A DNA stretch of 64,000 nt from an actinobacterium SCGC AAA015-D07. Its GTDB lineage: Bacteria > Actinomycetota > Acidimicrobiia > Actinomarinales > Actinomarinaceae. The stretch lies in NCBI GenBank assembly GCA_000384495.1, contig ARQR01000003.1, positions 1 to 64,000 on the forward strand. Direction: 5' to 3'. Made by a program: the position numbers and the translations under genes. Positions 33,810 through 42,851 of this stretch are shown one piece after another (position 1 is the first letter of the stretch; every line of letters starts with the position of its first letter). The notes under the pieces are model-generated. The model did no database searches, was not told the origin of the DNA, and saw only the letters and a list, made by a program, of their open reading frames with translations.

Positions 33810-36101
33810 ATGCAAATAAAATTAAATTCCAAAGTATTAAACTTTGTAAATTTTGTAATTTTTTTTATATTTGTAATACCTTACGAAGGAATATTTAATT
33901 ATCTCTATCCACGTCTAAGTAGTTTATTTAAATCTGTACCTTCTACAAATGTCAATAATGAACCTTTATTTTTAAAATCTTTTGCAGATTTGCAGTATGA
34001 GTTATTTATAAAACAATTAAATATCAGTTTTTTATTATTGTTATTTGTATTTGTTATTTTTCAACTTGCTAATGCAACTAAAAAAAATTCTTACGATAAT
34101 TTTACAATAAGACATTTTCTTGTGACTAATTTCTTTTATTTTGTTTTTCTTGAGTCCTTAATTTATACAAGTAGATTTTATTGTTTATTTAGTGCTGATG
34201 AAATAGTTTCTACCAACTGTGAGCAAATTGATACACTTTTATACTTTGGAACTCTTCTTCCTTTGTATCAAGTTATAAAAAGAACAAAATATTATTTTTT
34301 GTACAAAAATAATCTTAAAAATAGAATTATTTATGCGATATATTTTTCGTTTTTTTTAATAAATATTGGAATTGTAGAATTTTATAAGTTTTATCCAGGT
34401 GTCGAAGTACAATATCAAAACTTATTGAAGCCTAATGTTGTATTGTTTACAACTTTACTTGTTTTTGGATTGAAATATAAAATCAATCCAGAATCTAATT
34501 CAATTATCTTAATTTCTATATCTCTGGTTTTACTCAATTCTTCATTTAACTTATCCTTAAAATTTTTCTTGATATTTTTATTGCTGATAATTTCTTTTAC
34601 CAAAATAAAGTTAAAAAAAATTATATTAAAAATTACTGAAGTGCTCATAGTTTTAATATTTTTGATAAGTATCAGCTTTAAACATATATTTCTGCCTTTA
34701 ACCATCAATCAAAAGACAATCTTAAATGAATTTTCAAGTACATTAAATGGCGGAATTTTTTTTGAAGATTATTTCAATAACTATAACAATTTATTTCCTT
34801 ACTTTTTTAAGTTATTTAAATCTGAAGAATTAGGTTTATTTTTTAATTTCAAAATTTTTATGGCGACAATGAGTTTTCTGATTTTGTTTATTATAAGTTA
34901 TTTACTATATAAATTATTTCCAAACTACTTTTTAATCTCTATTTTTTCATTTATTGGTTTTAGTATTATTACGGAATCCGAAAATTTTACTTTTTTTAGA
35001 AATGGAACATTTCAATATTATCAAACTTTTCCACTAAGATATTTTACAATCGTAACTGCTATTTTTTTATATTATTTATTTAAAAAAAATAAAATTAGCC
35101 ATTATGTAATTACCTTATTCAATATCGTCATTATTGTAGATAATCTATATATTGGAATTTCATTATCAGTTGCTTTTATACTTGTTGAACTAATACAAAA
35201 TTTAGATATATATCAAAGGAAATTCAAGAATTTAATTAAAACCAATAAATTAATTCTCTTAACTATATTTTCGATATTTATTTATATATATATTTTTAAG
35301 GATTCGCTGTTTTTGTATTTCTCAGAAGAATACCTATCTTTACTTGATTTACCTGTTGCCCCATTAGGTACCCACAAATTTATAATTTACTCAACAATGA
35401 TGATTATTTTTATTTTTTCACAATTAATACAAACCTCTAAAAGTAAGAATTTAATTGCTGAGTCTCTAATTCTTTTAAGTGCATTTTCAGTACTTATTTT
35501 ATATTTTTATTTTACTGGAAGATCTCATCCTGAAACGTTAAATTCAGTTCTTCCTATTTTTACTTTTATGATTATTCTTGTGCTAAATTATTTTCTTGAG
35601 TATTCAGAAAAAAACCTAATTCTTTATGTTTTTCCTTTGATCATATTAGTCAATGGATTTCTGAATTCATCAGACCATAATAACTTTAGTTTTTACAGAG
35701 ATAATTTAAACAATTATGATTCCGAAATTTTGCATAATCAATTTTTAATGTATGAGTCATATGACAACATAATATTGAGTAAAAATAATATTAGTACTTT
35801 GAATAATTCAAATATAGCTTTTTTACTCAACTATGGTTCCATAATTGCAATAGAAAATAATCTTTCTGGTCATTCACCATTCATGAAATACAATCTGACG
35901 AAAGAGCAATGCAATGTTCTTGCTGAATATTTAACTAAAAAAGAATTTGAATATTTAGTGATTCCAAGCATTCAAGAAAAATTTTATCATGATGACTGGT
36001 ATTATTCCGACTGCTTCAAAAATTTAATAAGTTATATTGAGCAAAATCTCTACAAGAATAAAATAAAAGTAAATGATGACATTTCAATATTGAAAAAATA
36101 A
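33810..36101 (+). CDS. Large polytopic membrane protein, possible GT-C glycosyltransferase
   Basis: A 763-residue protein with about 15 hydrophobic segments and an extracytoplasmic C-terminal domain of about 110 residues (from SFYRDNLNNY to the end) with two Cys. A long loop after the first segment and another at about residues 305-340 face outside. I do not recognise a family motif. Topology and neighbourhood fit a GT-C enzyme or a glycan polymerase. The ATG at 33810 follows a TAATAT at 33795-33800 by 9 nt. Next gene starts 92 bp downstream. Confidence 0.6.
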   Translation: MQIKLNSKVLNFVNFVIFFIFVIPYEGIFNYLYPRLSSLFKSVPSTNVNNEPLFLKSFADLQYELFIKQLNISFLLLLFVFVIFQLANATKKNSYDNFTIRHFLVTNFFYFVFLESLIYTSRFYCLFSADEIVSTNCEQIDTLLYFGTLLPLYQVIKRTKYYFLYKNNLKNRIIYAIYFSFFLINIGIVEFYKFYPGVEVQYQNLLKPNVVLFTTLLVFGLKYKINPESNSIILISISLVLLNSSFNLSLKFFLIFLLLIISFTKIKLKKIILKITEVLIVLIFLISISFKHIFLPLTINQKTILNEFSSTLNGGIFFEDYFNNYNNLFPYFFKLFKSEELGLFFNFKIFMATMSFLILFIISYLLYKLFPNYFLISIFSFIGFSIITESENFTFFRNGTFQYYQTFPLRYFTIVTAIFLYYLFKKNKISHYVITLFNIVIIVDNLYIGISLSVAFILVELIQNLDIYQRKFKNLIKTNKLILLTIFSIFIYIYIFKDSLFLYFSEEYLSLLDLPVAPLGTHKFIIYSTMMIIFIFSQLIQTSKSKNLIAESLILLSAFSVLILYFYFTGRSHPETLNSVLPIFTFMIILVLNYFLEYSEKNLILYVFPLIILVNGFLNSSDHNNFSFYRDNLNNYDSEILHNQFLMYESYDNIILSKNNISTLNNSNIAFLLNYGSIIAIENNLSGHSPFMKYNLTKEQCNVLAEYLTKKEFEYLVIPSIQEKFYHDDWYYSDCFKNLISYIEQNLYKNKIKVNDDISILKK

Positions 36102-36181
36102 TTAATCAAATGAATGAACGAAAAAATTTTATCAAATTTACATATAAACAAATACATTCAAGCAAGTTCTTGAAAAAAATG

Positions 36182-36187
36182 TAAAAT
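36182..36187 (+). promoter_or_regulatory. -10 element (TAAAAT), leaderless arrangement, of the 36194 gene
   Basis: TAAAAT, then GTATTC (6 nt), then the ATG at 36194. No ribosome-binding purine run lies between. Confidence 0.42.
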
Positions 36188-36193
36188 GTATTC

Positions 36194-37795
36194 ATGAAAT
36201 TGAAAATTTCAAATCCATTATTTTTTCTCACATTAGTTTTGTCTTTTGTTTTTGTAAGAGAGATACTTTTTTTGTTTTATGATTCAACAGACAGTCCTGA
36301 TTTTAATAAGTATAGAGATTATCTTTCATATTTTTATGGATTAAGAGACTCTACTGGGAGAGATCAGGGAATTTTGTATTATTTTCTACACGCTCAATAC
36401 TTATATTTATTCAAAAGTGCAATAAATGATAATAATTTCTCATTTTATTTGAGCAGGTCAGTTCAAGATTTAAATTTTTTTTTCCACTTAATTGGCACTC
36501 TTGGAACATATAAATTATTAAAGTTTCTTAATTACAAAAAATTTTCAATTTTAGCTTCTTTAATAGTTTTAAACTTTTTCCCATTATCAATAGCAAACAG
36601 AATAACATATAAACCAGAAATTCTTGTATTTGCTTTTCTTCCCTGGATTATTTATTGTTTTGAAGCTTACAAATCAGAAAAGTCAGTTAAGTATTTCTTT
36701 TTCTCTATTCCATTAATCGTTGCATTATTTACATCTAAAGGTTCAGTGTTGGGAATGGTCGGTTTATTTTTATTTTTAACTTATTTTAAATTGGTATTTT
36801 CTATACCAAAAAAACAATTGATTTTACTTATTCTATCTTTTCTTATTCTAATGAGCGCAGTTACATACGAAGATATACAAGCTAACGATGTTTCGTTATT
36901 AGATGTTACTCATGATGAAAAATACAACAATAAAGCAGAATTAAAAAATATTTATAGTTTGAATTTTGTAAAATTAATGAAAAGTCCCATAAGAAATAAT
37001 CATTCCGGATCAATGATATCACTTACATTACTTGACATTTTTGGTGATTATTTTAATTTATACTGGGACAATGATGCTACTTCTTTATCTAAAAACCGAA
37101 AAAAAGTTTTTTTATTTGATCAAACAAATACAATTAAATCTCCAAAAATAGATTTTCAAAATCAAACAGTGACAATCTTTTTTCAAAAAATTACTGATGT
37201 TTACTTCAGAGAATTTATAGGGTTAATATTGTCACTTATATTTTTGTCGGTACTTTTAAATCACATACTATTTCGAAAAACAAATTCAAGATTGGTGGTG
37301 ATGCCAATTTATGGAGTTACAATACTTCTGGTAATGACAGTTTTAGGTTTTCCTGTTCCTAACTGGGATCCTTTAATTGGAGATACAGTAAAGCCTTTTT
37401 ACTACTCTTTTTTTGTGTTCATTTCATTAACAATTCTGCTATCTAATTATTTCTCAAAAAAATATATAGCAATTATATTTTTGTTAGTGTACATTCCAAT
37501 TTCAATGTATTTAATTGGATTCCCAAAGACAGATAGAAATGACGAATTACTTTATCGCTCAAACCAATATAGTTACTTTTGTGAAATTAATCCTCATATG
37601 TTTAAAGGATTAAATAATTTTGATAAAGATTTATGTGTCACAAAGAGTTTACAGTTTAAGGATGAAAATTCTTTATTTGATTTAAAAACTCGACCAAAAT
37701 TTAAATTATTTAATACGATTCTTGCTTTCTTATCCTCTATAAGCATTTATAAATTACAAAAATCTAAATCAAGCTATAAAATTTATAAATCTTGA
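36194..37795 (+). CDS. Polytopic membrane protein, possible GT-C glycosyltransferase
   Basis: A 533-residue protein with about 11 hydrophobic segments. The first outside loop (about residues 30-95) is rich in Asp, Tyr and Arg (DSPDFNKYRDYL, then GRDQGILYYF), and a conserved-looking YKPEILVFAFLPW follows, a GT-C-like arrangement. A second outside loop of about 90 residues occupies about 220-335. No family named with confidence. Its last 27 bp overlap the convergent polymerase/ligase gene. Confidence 0.6.
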   Translation: MKLKISNPLFFLTLVLSFVFVREILFLFYDSTDSPDFNKYRDYLSYFYGLRDSTGRDQGILYYFLHAQYLYLFKSAINDNNFSFYLSRSVQDLNFFFHLIGTLGTYKLLKFLNYKKFSILASLIVLNFFPLSIANRITYKPEILVFAFLPWIIYCFEAYKSEKSVKYFFFSIPLIVALFTSKGSVLGMVGLFLFLTYFKLVFSIPKKQLILLILSFLILMSAVTYEDIQANDVSLLDVTHDEKYNNKAELKNIYSLNFVKLMKSPIRNNHSGSMISLTLLDIFGDYFNLYWDNDATSLSKNRKKVFLFDQTNTIKSPKIDFQNQTVTIFFQKITDVYFREFIGLILSLIFLSVLLNHILFRKTNSRLVVMPIYGVTILLVMTVLGFPVPNWDPLIGDTVKPFYYSFFVFISLTILLSNYFSKKYIAIIFLLVYIPISMYLIGFPKTDRNDELLYRSNQYSYFCEINPHMFKGLNNFDKDLCVTKSLQFKDENSLFDLKTRPKFKLFNTILAFLSSISIYKLQKSKSSYKIYKS

Positions 37796-39715
37796 CTTTT
37801 TCTGTAAAGAAATAATTGTTATAAATGAGTAAATCATAAGAGAGTTGAAATAATTTAATGAGTCACTTTTTATTAAATTTATAAAAATAAACAAAAGAAA
37901 AATAAACTCATATACATTAATATATTTTCTTAAAAAAATAATTCTGGACCAAAATATAATTATTAATAAGAATGTACCAATCATTCCAAAAAAGACCAAC
38001 ATTGATAGGTAGGATGAGTGTGGCATCAGGAAAGATGGAGTATCAACAACAGCAACTTCACCATAAAATTGACCAAAGTTTACTGGTCCACTACCAAATA
38101 AGTATTCGAAATAATTTGGATTGTATCTAGAAAAAAATAATCCCCAAAGCTCTGACCTATTAAAAATAAACCCAATAAAAGAAAAAATACTAAACAATAT
38201 TGTAAACAATCCACTTTCTAAGTATTTTTCATTTAATAAATTTACAAAACTTGAACTATAACTTTCAATACTGTAATTATTTGCTTGAATATATACGCTG
38301 TAATAACTGTATATGTATGTGAAATTTTCAACTCCAATAAATAAAATTGTCGCAATTAAGACAGAAAGAAAAATAGCTATTTTAGTAAATCTTTTAATCT
38401 CTAATTTGTAATTTATGTAGATTAAAATTGCAAAAATACACATCAGAAAACTTGCTCTGTTATTTGAAAAGTAGAGACCCAATGTGGAAAATAACAAACA
38501 AATAAAATTAAATAGTTTATATTTTTTAGTTACAAATATTGAAAATAAACAAAATAAAATAGCAATTCCGTAAAATTCACCAATCGACTCGGCACTTGAA
38601 CTAAAACCTCTCCAAGCAAGTTTCTCCCCCCACTCGTTATATGCCAAAGGATTGATTTGGGTTGTTGTGATTTTTTGTTGACCGAAAAAATAAAGTGAAT
38701 AAAAATTTAAACCTGGGGCATTTGCTCCAAAGTATCCAAGAATCAATAGCGGTATTGAAGTAATTAAGAAGACATTCTTAAAGTATTCGAAATTTAGACT
38801 ATTTTTTGATGAAATAATGACATAATATAAACCAAATAAAGATAAGAAAAATACTAAAGACCAAGAGACAACAGTATTATAATCGTAAAAACTTGATGTA
38901 AATCCACGAATTTTATCTGGTTTTAGAAAAAAATTACCACCAATACCATTTATTGTCCATGTAAAAATTAATATACTCAAAAAAGTTAGGAACTTTTTGT
39001 TTATTTTACCTTCAAATATCGCAATTAAACCGTAATAAATACATGGTAAAAAGTATATGTTTAAATTAAAACCAGAAAAAGTTCCAACAATCAAAAATGT
39101 AAATGGAAGAAAGTGCAGTATATTATGAAATCTTTTATTTATTACATCAATTAAATTTATTGAAATAAAAAATAAAATTAGAAAAATTAGAATATAGGAT
39201 CTTTTACTGTCTAAATTAAAGAAATATAGAGTTTTTTCATAAAACCTTGCTTCCGATGAAATAAGGTAGCACAAAATAAGAGTAGTTAATAATATCGAAC
39301 TGTAGTGATGATATTTTTTTGGAACATATTCCTTTTCAGTTTTTTTTATTAGCCAAAATAGAAAAATCCAAAATATTCCTTGTAACAATAAATTGATAAA
39401 TGAGTTTGTTCCTACTGATATTGAAAAATCATTTCCTATTTGTGAAATGCCAGTAATTTTTCCAAAGCATTTAGCCGAGGAGTAATTATTTGTTACAAAT
39501 TTGTAATGGTTTTGATAAATAGTATTTGGATTATTAAGAAGAAAGTTTGTTAAGGTTACATTACATGTATTAATTTCATAAAATGCTAAATCTGAGGTTA
39601 TCTTTTCTGCCTCTAAGTTGTTGCTCGGACTGTAAATTGTCCAAGGTAAAAGTATGAGAAAAATTAGTATTACTAATTTAAGATAAAAAACATTGATATT
39701 TTTAAGTTTTTGCAT
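37769..39715 (-). CDS. O-antigen ligase/polymerase-like protein with extra N-terminal outside domain
   Basis: A 648-residue protein. After one membrane segment (about 10-27) comes an extracytoplasmic stretch with C51 and C83 (AKCFGKI). The remaining part has about 12 segments and the large C-terminal loop of Wzy/WaaL proteins, containing FGSGPVNFGQFYGE and PHSSYLSMLVFFGMIG with the expected His. It is longer than the usual 400-450 residues because of the N-terminal addition. The Cys-containing stretch resembles that of the 1658-3541 protein. The upstream gene overlaps it by 14 bp. Confidence 0.72.
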   Translation of the reverse strand: MQKLKNINVFYLKLVILIFLILLPWTIYSPSNNLEAEKITSDLAFYEINTCNVTLTNFLLNNPNTIYQNHYKFVTNNYSSAKCFGKITGISQIGNDFSISVGTNSFINLLLQGIFWIFLFWLIKKTEKEYVPKKYHHYSSILLTTLILCYLISSEARFYEKTLYFFNLDSKRSYILIFLILFFISINLIDVINKRFHNILHFLPFTFLIVGTFSGFNLNIYFLPCIYYGLIAIFEGKINKKFLTFLSILIFTWTINGIGGNFFLKPDKIRGFTSSFYDYNTVVSWSLVFFLSLFGLYYVIISSKNSLNFEYFKNVFLITSIPLLILGYFGANAPGLNFYSLYFFGQQKITTTQINPLAYNEWGEKLAWRGFSSSAESIGEFYGIAILFCLFSIFVTKKYKLFNFICLLFSTLGLYFSNNRASFLMCIFAILIYINYKLEIKRFTKIAIFLSVLIATILFIGVENFTYIYSYYSVYIQANNYSIESYSSSFVNLLNEKYLESGLFTILFSIFSFIGFIFNRSELWGLFFSRYNPNYFEYLFGSGPVNFGQFYGEVAVVDTPSFLMPHSSYLSMLVFFGMIGTFLLIIIFWSRIIFLRKYINVYEFIFLLFIFINLIKSDSLNYFNSLMIYSFITIISLQKKSRFINFIA

Positions 39716-40028
39716 TATTTCTTATATAAATTTTTTTTAGCAAATATCTTATTATTATGGCTCCAGCAATTATAAGTGAAAGTGAATTGTGGAATGATAT
39801 TTCATTAAATTGTGCAGGTGAGTTATCCCAACCACCCAAAACATAATGTTCACATTCAATAAATGAATTAACGTAAATAGTATTTAATTCACCGTCAAAA
39901 AGTTGAATTGATTGATAACTTGGGTCATTTTCGAATACAAAATCAGGGTTAGACAATATATCTATTTTTGTAAAATTTTCCGGATAATTACCACACTTAT
40001 TAATTACTATTTCGTTTTCCATTTTCAT
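39702..40028 (-). CDS. Small membrane-anchored protein of unknown function
   Basis: A 108-residue protein. The N-terminal ~75 residues are polar with Cys at 12 and 58 (NKCGNYPENF, then FIECEHYVLGGW), and one hydrophobic segment follows (SLSLIIAGAIIIRYLL), then a basic end. No signal peptide is obvious, so the polar part could be outside only by N-out insertion. Overlaps the ligase-like gene by 14 bp and is probably its translational partner. I do not recognise it. Divergent from the arabinose module. Confidence 0.6.
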   Translation of the reverse strand: MKMENEIVINKCGNYPENFTKIDILSNPDFVFENDPSYQSIQLFDGELNTIYVNSFIECEHYVLGGWDNSPAQFNEISFHNSLSLIIAGAIIIRYLLKKIYIRNNAKT

Positions 40029-40068
40029 ATCATACTAAAACAAAGATCATTAAACATGAATCATTAAG

Positions 40069-40074
40069 TAATAT
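40069..40074 (+). promoter_or_regulatory. -10 element (TAATAT), leaderless arrangement, of the UbiA-DprE module
   Basis: TAATAT, then AGTTAG (6 nt), then the GTG at 40081. It lies in the 52-bp gap between divergent genes. Confidence 0.45.
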
Positions 40075-40080
40075 AGTTAG

Positions 40081-40941
40081 GTGAGTCTTTACATAAAAAC
40101 ACTTAGACCCTGGCAATGGACAAAAAATTTAATTTTATTTATACCCTATTTACTATTTAACAAATCAATCGAGGATGATTTTATATTCTTAATAGCCGTT
40201 TTCTTAAACTTTTCATTATTTGTATCTAGTACTTATATATTTAATGATATAAAAGATCGCAACATAGATAAATATCACAAGGTTAAATCGCTGAGACCAA
40301 TTGCATCGGAAAAGATTAGCTTGAAAAATGCAAAAATTTACGGTACATCACTTTTTATATCGAATTTGTTAGTCTCAAACATATTAAATCCAAACTTAAC
40401 AATTTTATTTTTAATTTATGCGTCATTAACCTTTATTTACTCAAATTATGGAAAATTTATTTTTATACTTGATACTTTTCTTATTTCATTGATGTTCTTA
40501 TTAAGAATATTTATTGGTGGAAGGAGTTTAGAAATTTCTATTACAAGTGAACTAACTTTATTTATTTTCTTTACAAGTTGTTTATTATCAATCTCAAAAA
40601 AAATATCAATAATCAATACAAGTGAGATTGTAAAGTCAAATAATTACTATCAATTACTAATAGCACAAAATAAAAAGATAAAATTTCAAAAGTTGTATCT
40701 TTTGTTGAGCTTTTGTGCAATTTTTTCATTTTTATTTTGGTTATCCAGTGAATATGAAAATATAAAAGATCTTATTTTTTTATTTTCTTCATTTATTTTT
40801 TATACAATATTTATTTCAAATATTTTAAAATTATCTGAAAAGGGATTATTAGAAGATTTTTCTAAAGAGTTGTTAAAAAATAAAAAACTGTTGCTGTTAG
40901 GGATACTAATTGCCTCTTCATTTTTTATAGGATATTTTTGA
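40081..40941 (+). CDS. UbiA-family decaprenyl-phosphate phosphoribosyltransferase-like protein
   Basis: A 286-residue prenyltransferase-fold membrane protein with about 8-9 segments. The N-terminus LYIKTLRPWQWTKNLILFIP and the Asp-rich motif FNDIKDRNIDKYH-x4-LRPIAS match the actinobacterial DPPR synthase branch (Rv3806c type), which joins phosphoribose from PRPP to decaprenyl phosphate. The second motif region YGKFIFILDTFLI is also present. The neighbouring DprE1- and DprE2-like genes support this use over quinone or heme synthesis. GTG start, 3 bp before the next gene. Confidence 0.85.
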   Translation: MSLYIKTLRPWQWTKNLILFIPYLLFNKSIEDDFIFLIAVFLNFSLFVSSTYIFNDIKDRNIDKYHKVKSLRPIASEKISLKNAKIYGTSLFISNLLVSNILNPNLTILFLIYASLTFIYSNYGKFIFILDTFLISLMFLLRIFIGGRSLEISITSELTLFIFFTSCLLSISKKISIINTSEIVKSNNYYQLLIAQNKKIKFQKLYLLLSFCAIFSFLFWLSSEYENIKDLIFLFSSFIFYTIFISNILKLSEKGLLEDFSKELLKNKKLLLLGILIASSFFIGYF

Positions 40942-40944
40942 ATT

Positions 40945-42174
40945 ATGAAGAAAAAAAATATATCACCATGGTCAAATAATATGAATAAGAATGTTTATGT
41001 TCACGATAATTTTGATGAACACAATAAAACCATAAATATTGGAAACTTAAATTCATATGGGGACTGCATACTTCCTTTGGGTGACTCACTTTTGCAAAAT
41101 AAGAAAAATAAAAATGTTCATGAAACTGTATTTAACTATCAAGTAAATAATCATCACTATTTATACGGAACTCCTGGGAAAAGCAATGTGACTATAGGAG
41201 GTGCAATTGCATCAGATACACATGGAAAAGATAATGATTGGGGATGTAGTTTTTCTAAAAATGTAAAAGAGATCACTCTTGAAATTGGTAATGATGAAGT
41301 TACAGCAAGTAGAGAAAAAAATTTTGAAATATTTGAAGCTACAATCGGCGGATATGGACTTACCGGAACATTAAAAAATATTAAATTGATAGATAATAAC
41401 GTTCCGGTCAGTTCGGAATACTTAACCAAAATAAAAACAGGAAAAGGAATTGATAACTTACTTTTATCCTTTGACGCCATTCAACAAGAATATTGGGTTG
41501 GTTGGATAGATTTATTAAGTAAAGACTTAAATTGGGTAACTAAAAAAAGTTATTTTGAAAATCCAAAATCAAATTTTTCAAATTTAAAAACTGAAATTGA
41601 ATTACCTTTCAGCGCCCCTTTTGTTGGCAGGAATCAATTTAATCTTCTTTCAATAATAAATAAAATTTATTTTAGGAAAAATACTAATTCAAAAATTAAA
41701 ACTAACTCATTATATGAAACTTTTTTTCCATTAAGTTTTCTAACTGATACAAGAAATATTTCTGCAAATAGAAAAATAATACAAGTTCAATTCTCAATAC
41801 CTTTGAAAAACCAGGAAAAATTAGATTATCTGATACGATCTTTAGTCAATAAACAGCATCCGCTTCTATGTAGTATTAAAAAATTTTCTCATAAAGAAAA
41901 TTTAAATAATTTTTCCTTTTACCAAAAAGGTTGGACTGTTGCAGTTGACTTTGAATATAAAAATTTCAATAAAGATCGAGTAAAGGAATTTTATTCTGAG
42001 CTCGTAAAGTATGAAGGGAAAGTATATCTAGCAAAAGACTCAACTCTTGACGAGACTAATTTTAAAGAAATGTATCCAGAGTATGATAAGTGGAAAGAAA
42101 TTGTAAAAAGTATTGATCCATATAACTTATATCAATCGGAACTCTCAAAAAGATTGGGTATCAAAAATTGGTAA
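40945..42174 (+). CDS. dprE1: DprE1-like FAD-dependent decaprenylphosphoryl-ribose oxidase
   Basis: Expected to oxidise the 2'-OH of decaprenyl-phospho-ribose to the keto form. A 409-residue FAD (VAO-type) oxidoreductase: SYGDCILPLGDSLL is the first FAD contact, GKSNVTIGGAIASDTHGK the pyrophosphate-binding strand with the conserved His, and EATIGGYGLTGTLKNI the next FAD segment. It is about 50 residues shorter than mycobacterial DprE1 (461), mostly at the N-terminus. It lies between UbiA and an SDR exactly as expected. The stop overlaps the SDR start by 7 bp. Confidence 0.82.
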   Translation: MKKKNISPWSNNMNKNVYVHDNFDEHNKTINIGNLNSYGDCILPLGDSLLQNKKNKNVHETVFNYQVNNHHYLYGTPGKSNVTIGGAIASDTHGKDNDWGCSFSKNVKEITLEIGNDEVTASREKNFEIFEATIGGYGLTGTLKNIKLIDNNVPVSSEYLTKIKTGKGIDNLLLSFDAIQQEYWVGWIDLLSKDLNWVTKKSYFENPKSNFSNLKTEIELPFSAPFVGRNQFNLLSIINKIYFRKNTNSKIKTNSLYETFFPLSFLTDTRNISANRKIIQVQFSIPLKNQEKLDYLIRSLVNKQHPLLCSIKKFSHKENLNNFSFYQKGWTVAVDFEYKNFNKDRVKEFYSELVKYEGKVYLAKDSTLDETNFKEMYPEYDKWKEIVKSIDPYNLYQSELSKRLGIKNW

Positions 42175-42851
42175 ATAATTTCATTCTTGTTGGAGCAAGT
42201 TCAGAATTTGCAAATTCGTATATAAAGAAATGCAAAGAACACAAATACAATGTATATTGCATTTCAAGATCATTTATTTCAGAAGTTTCAAAAAGTAATC
42301 AATTAGTTGTTACTGATTATTTGAAAGAGAGTGACAAAATTATAAAATTTATTGATCAGGTGGATAATTCTTACGTTATTTTTTTCAATGGTTATTTGGC
42401 TGAAAACAGAAAAAAACAATATCCGAATTTTGAAGAAATTAAGAAAACAATTTTTATAAATTACAGTATTCCTTTGACCATAACTAAACATTTATCAAAA
42501 TCTAAGAAAATAAATAAGTTCATTTATATTTCTTCTATGGCGGCAGTAAAATTTCGATACAAAAACTATTATTATGGCTTTTCAAAAAAAATATTAGAAG
42601 AATCAGTTAAAGCAATACACGGCATTAAATTTTTGATAATTAGATATGGACAAATCCACACGCAAATGTCATATGGACATACAGCACCACCTTTTTCTTT
42701 TGAGTCAAAAAAGGCCTCTGAAATCTTATTGAAATCAATCGAAAAAGAAGGAATTATTTACCCAAATTACAAACTATTATTAATGGCTCTTTTAATACAA
42801 TTTTTTCCAATAAAATTTATCGATTTAATTGAACAAAGGATGAGTAGTTGA
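42168..42851 (+). CDS. dprE2: DprE2-like short-chain reductase
   Basis: A 227-residue classical SDR with FILVGASSEFANSY (cofactor loop), FNGYL, YISSMAA and YYYGFSKK (YxxxK). RYGQIHTQMSYG resembles the R-x-G-x-V-x-T-x-M region of DprE2. With the oxidase it would convert the ribose unit to arabinose, giving polyprenyl-phospho-arabinofuranose. The start is TTG inside the preceding gene, and the 3' end overlaps the following membrane gene by 4 bp. The DprE2 call leans on context. Confidence 0.75.
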   Translation: MVNNFILVGASSEFANSYIKKCKEHKYNVYCISRSFISEVSKSNQLVVTDYLKESDKIIKFIDQVDNSYVIFFNGYLAENRKKQYPNFEEIKKTIFINYSIPLTITKHLSKSKKINKFIYISSMAAVKFRYKNYYYGFSKKILEESVKAIHGIKFLIIRYGQIHTQMSYGHTAPPFSFESKKASEILLKSIEKEGIIYPNYKLLLMALLIQFFPIKFIDLIEQRMSS

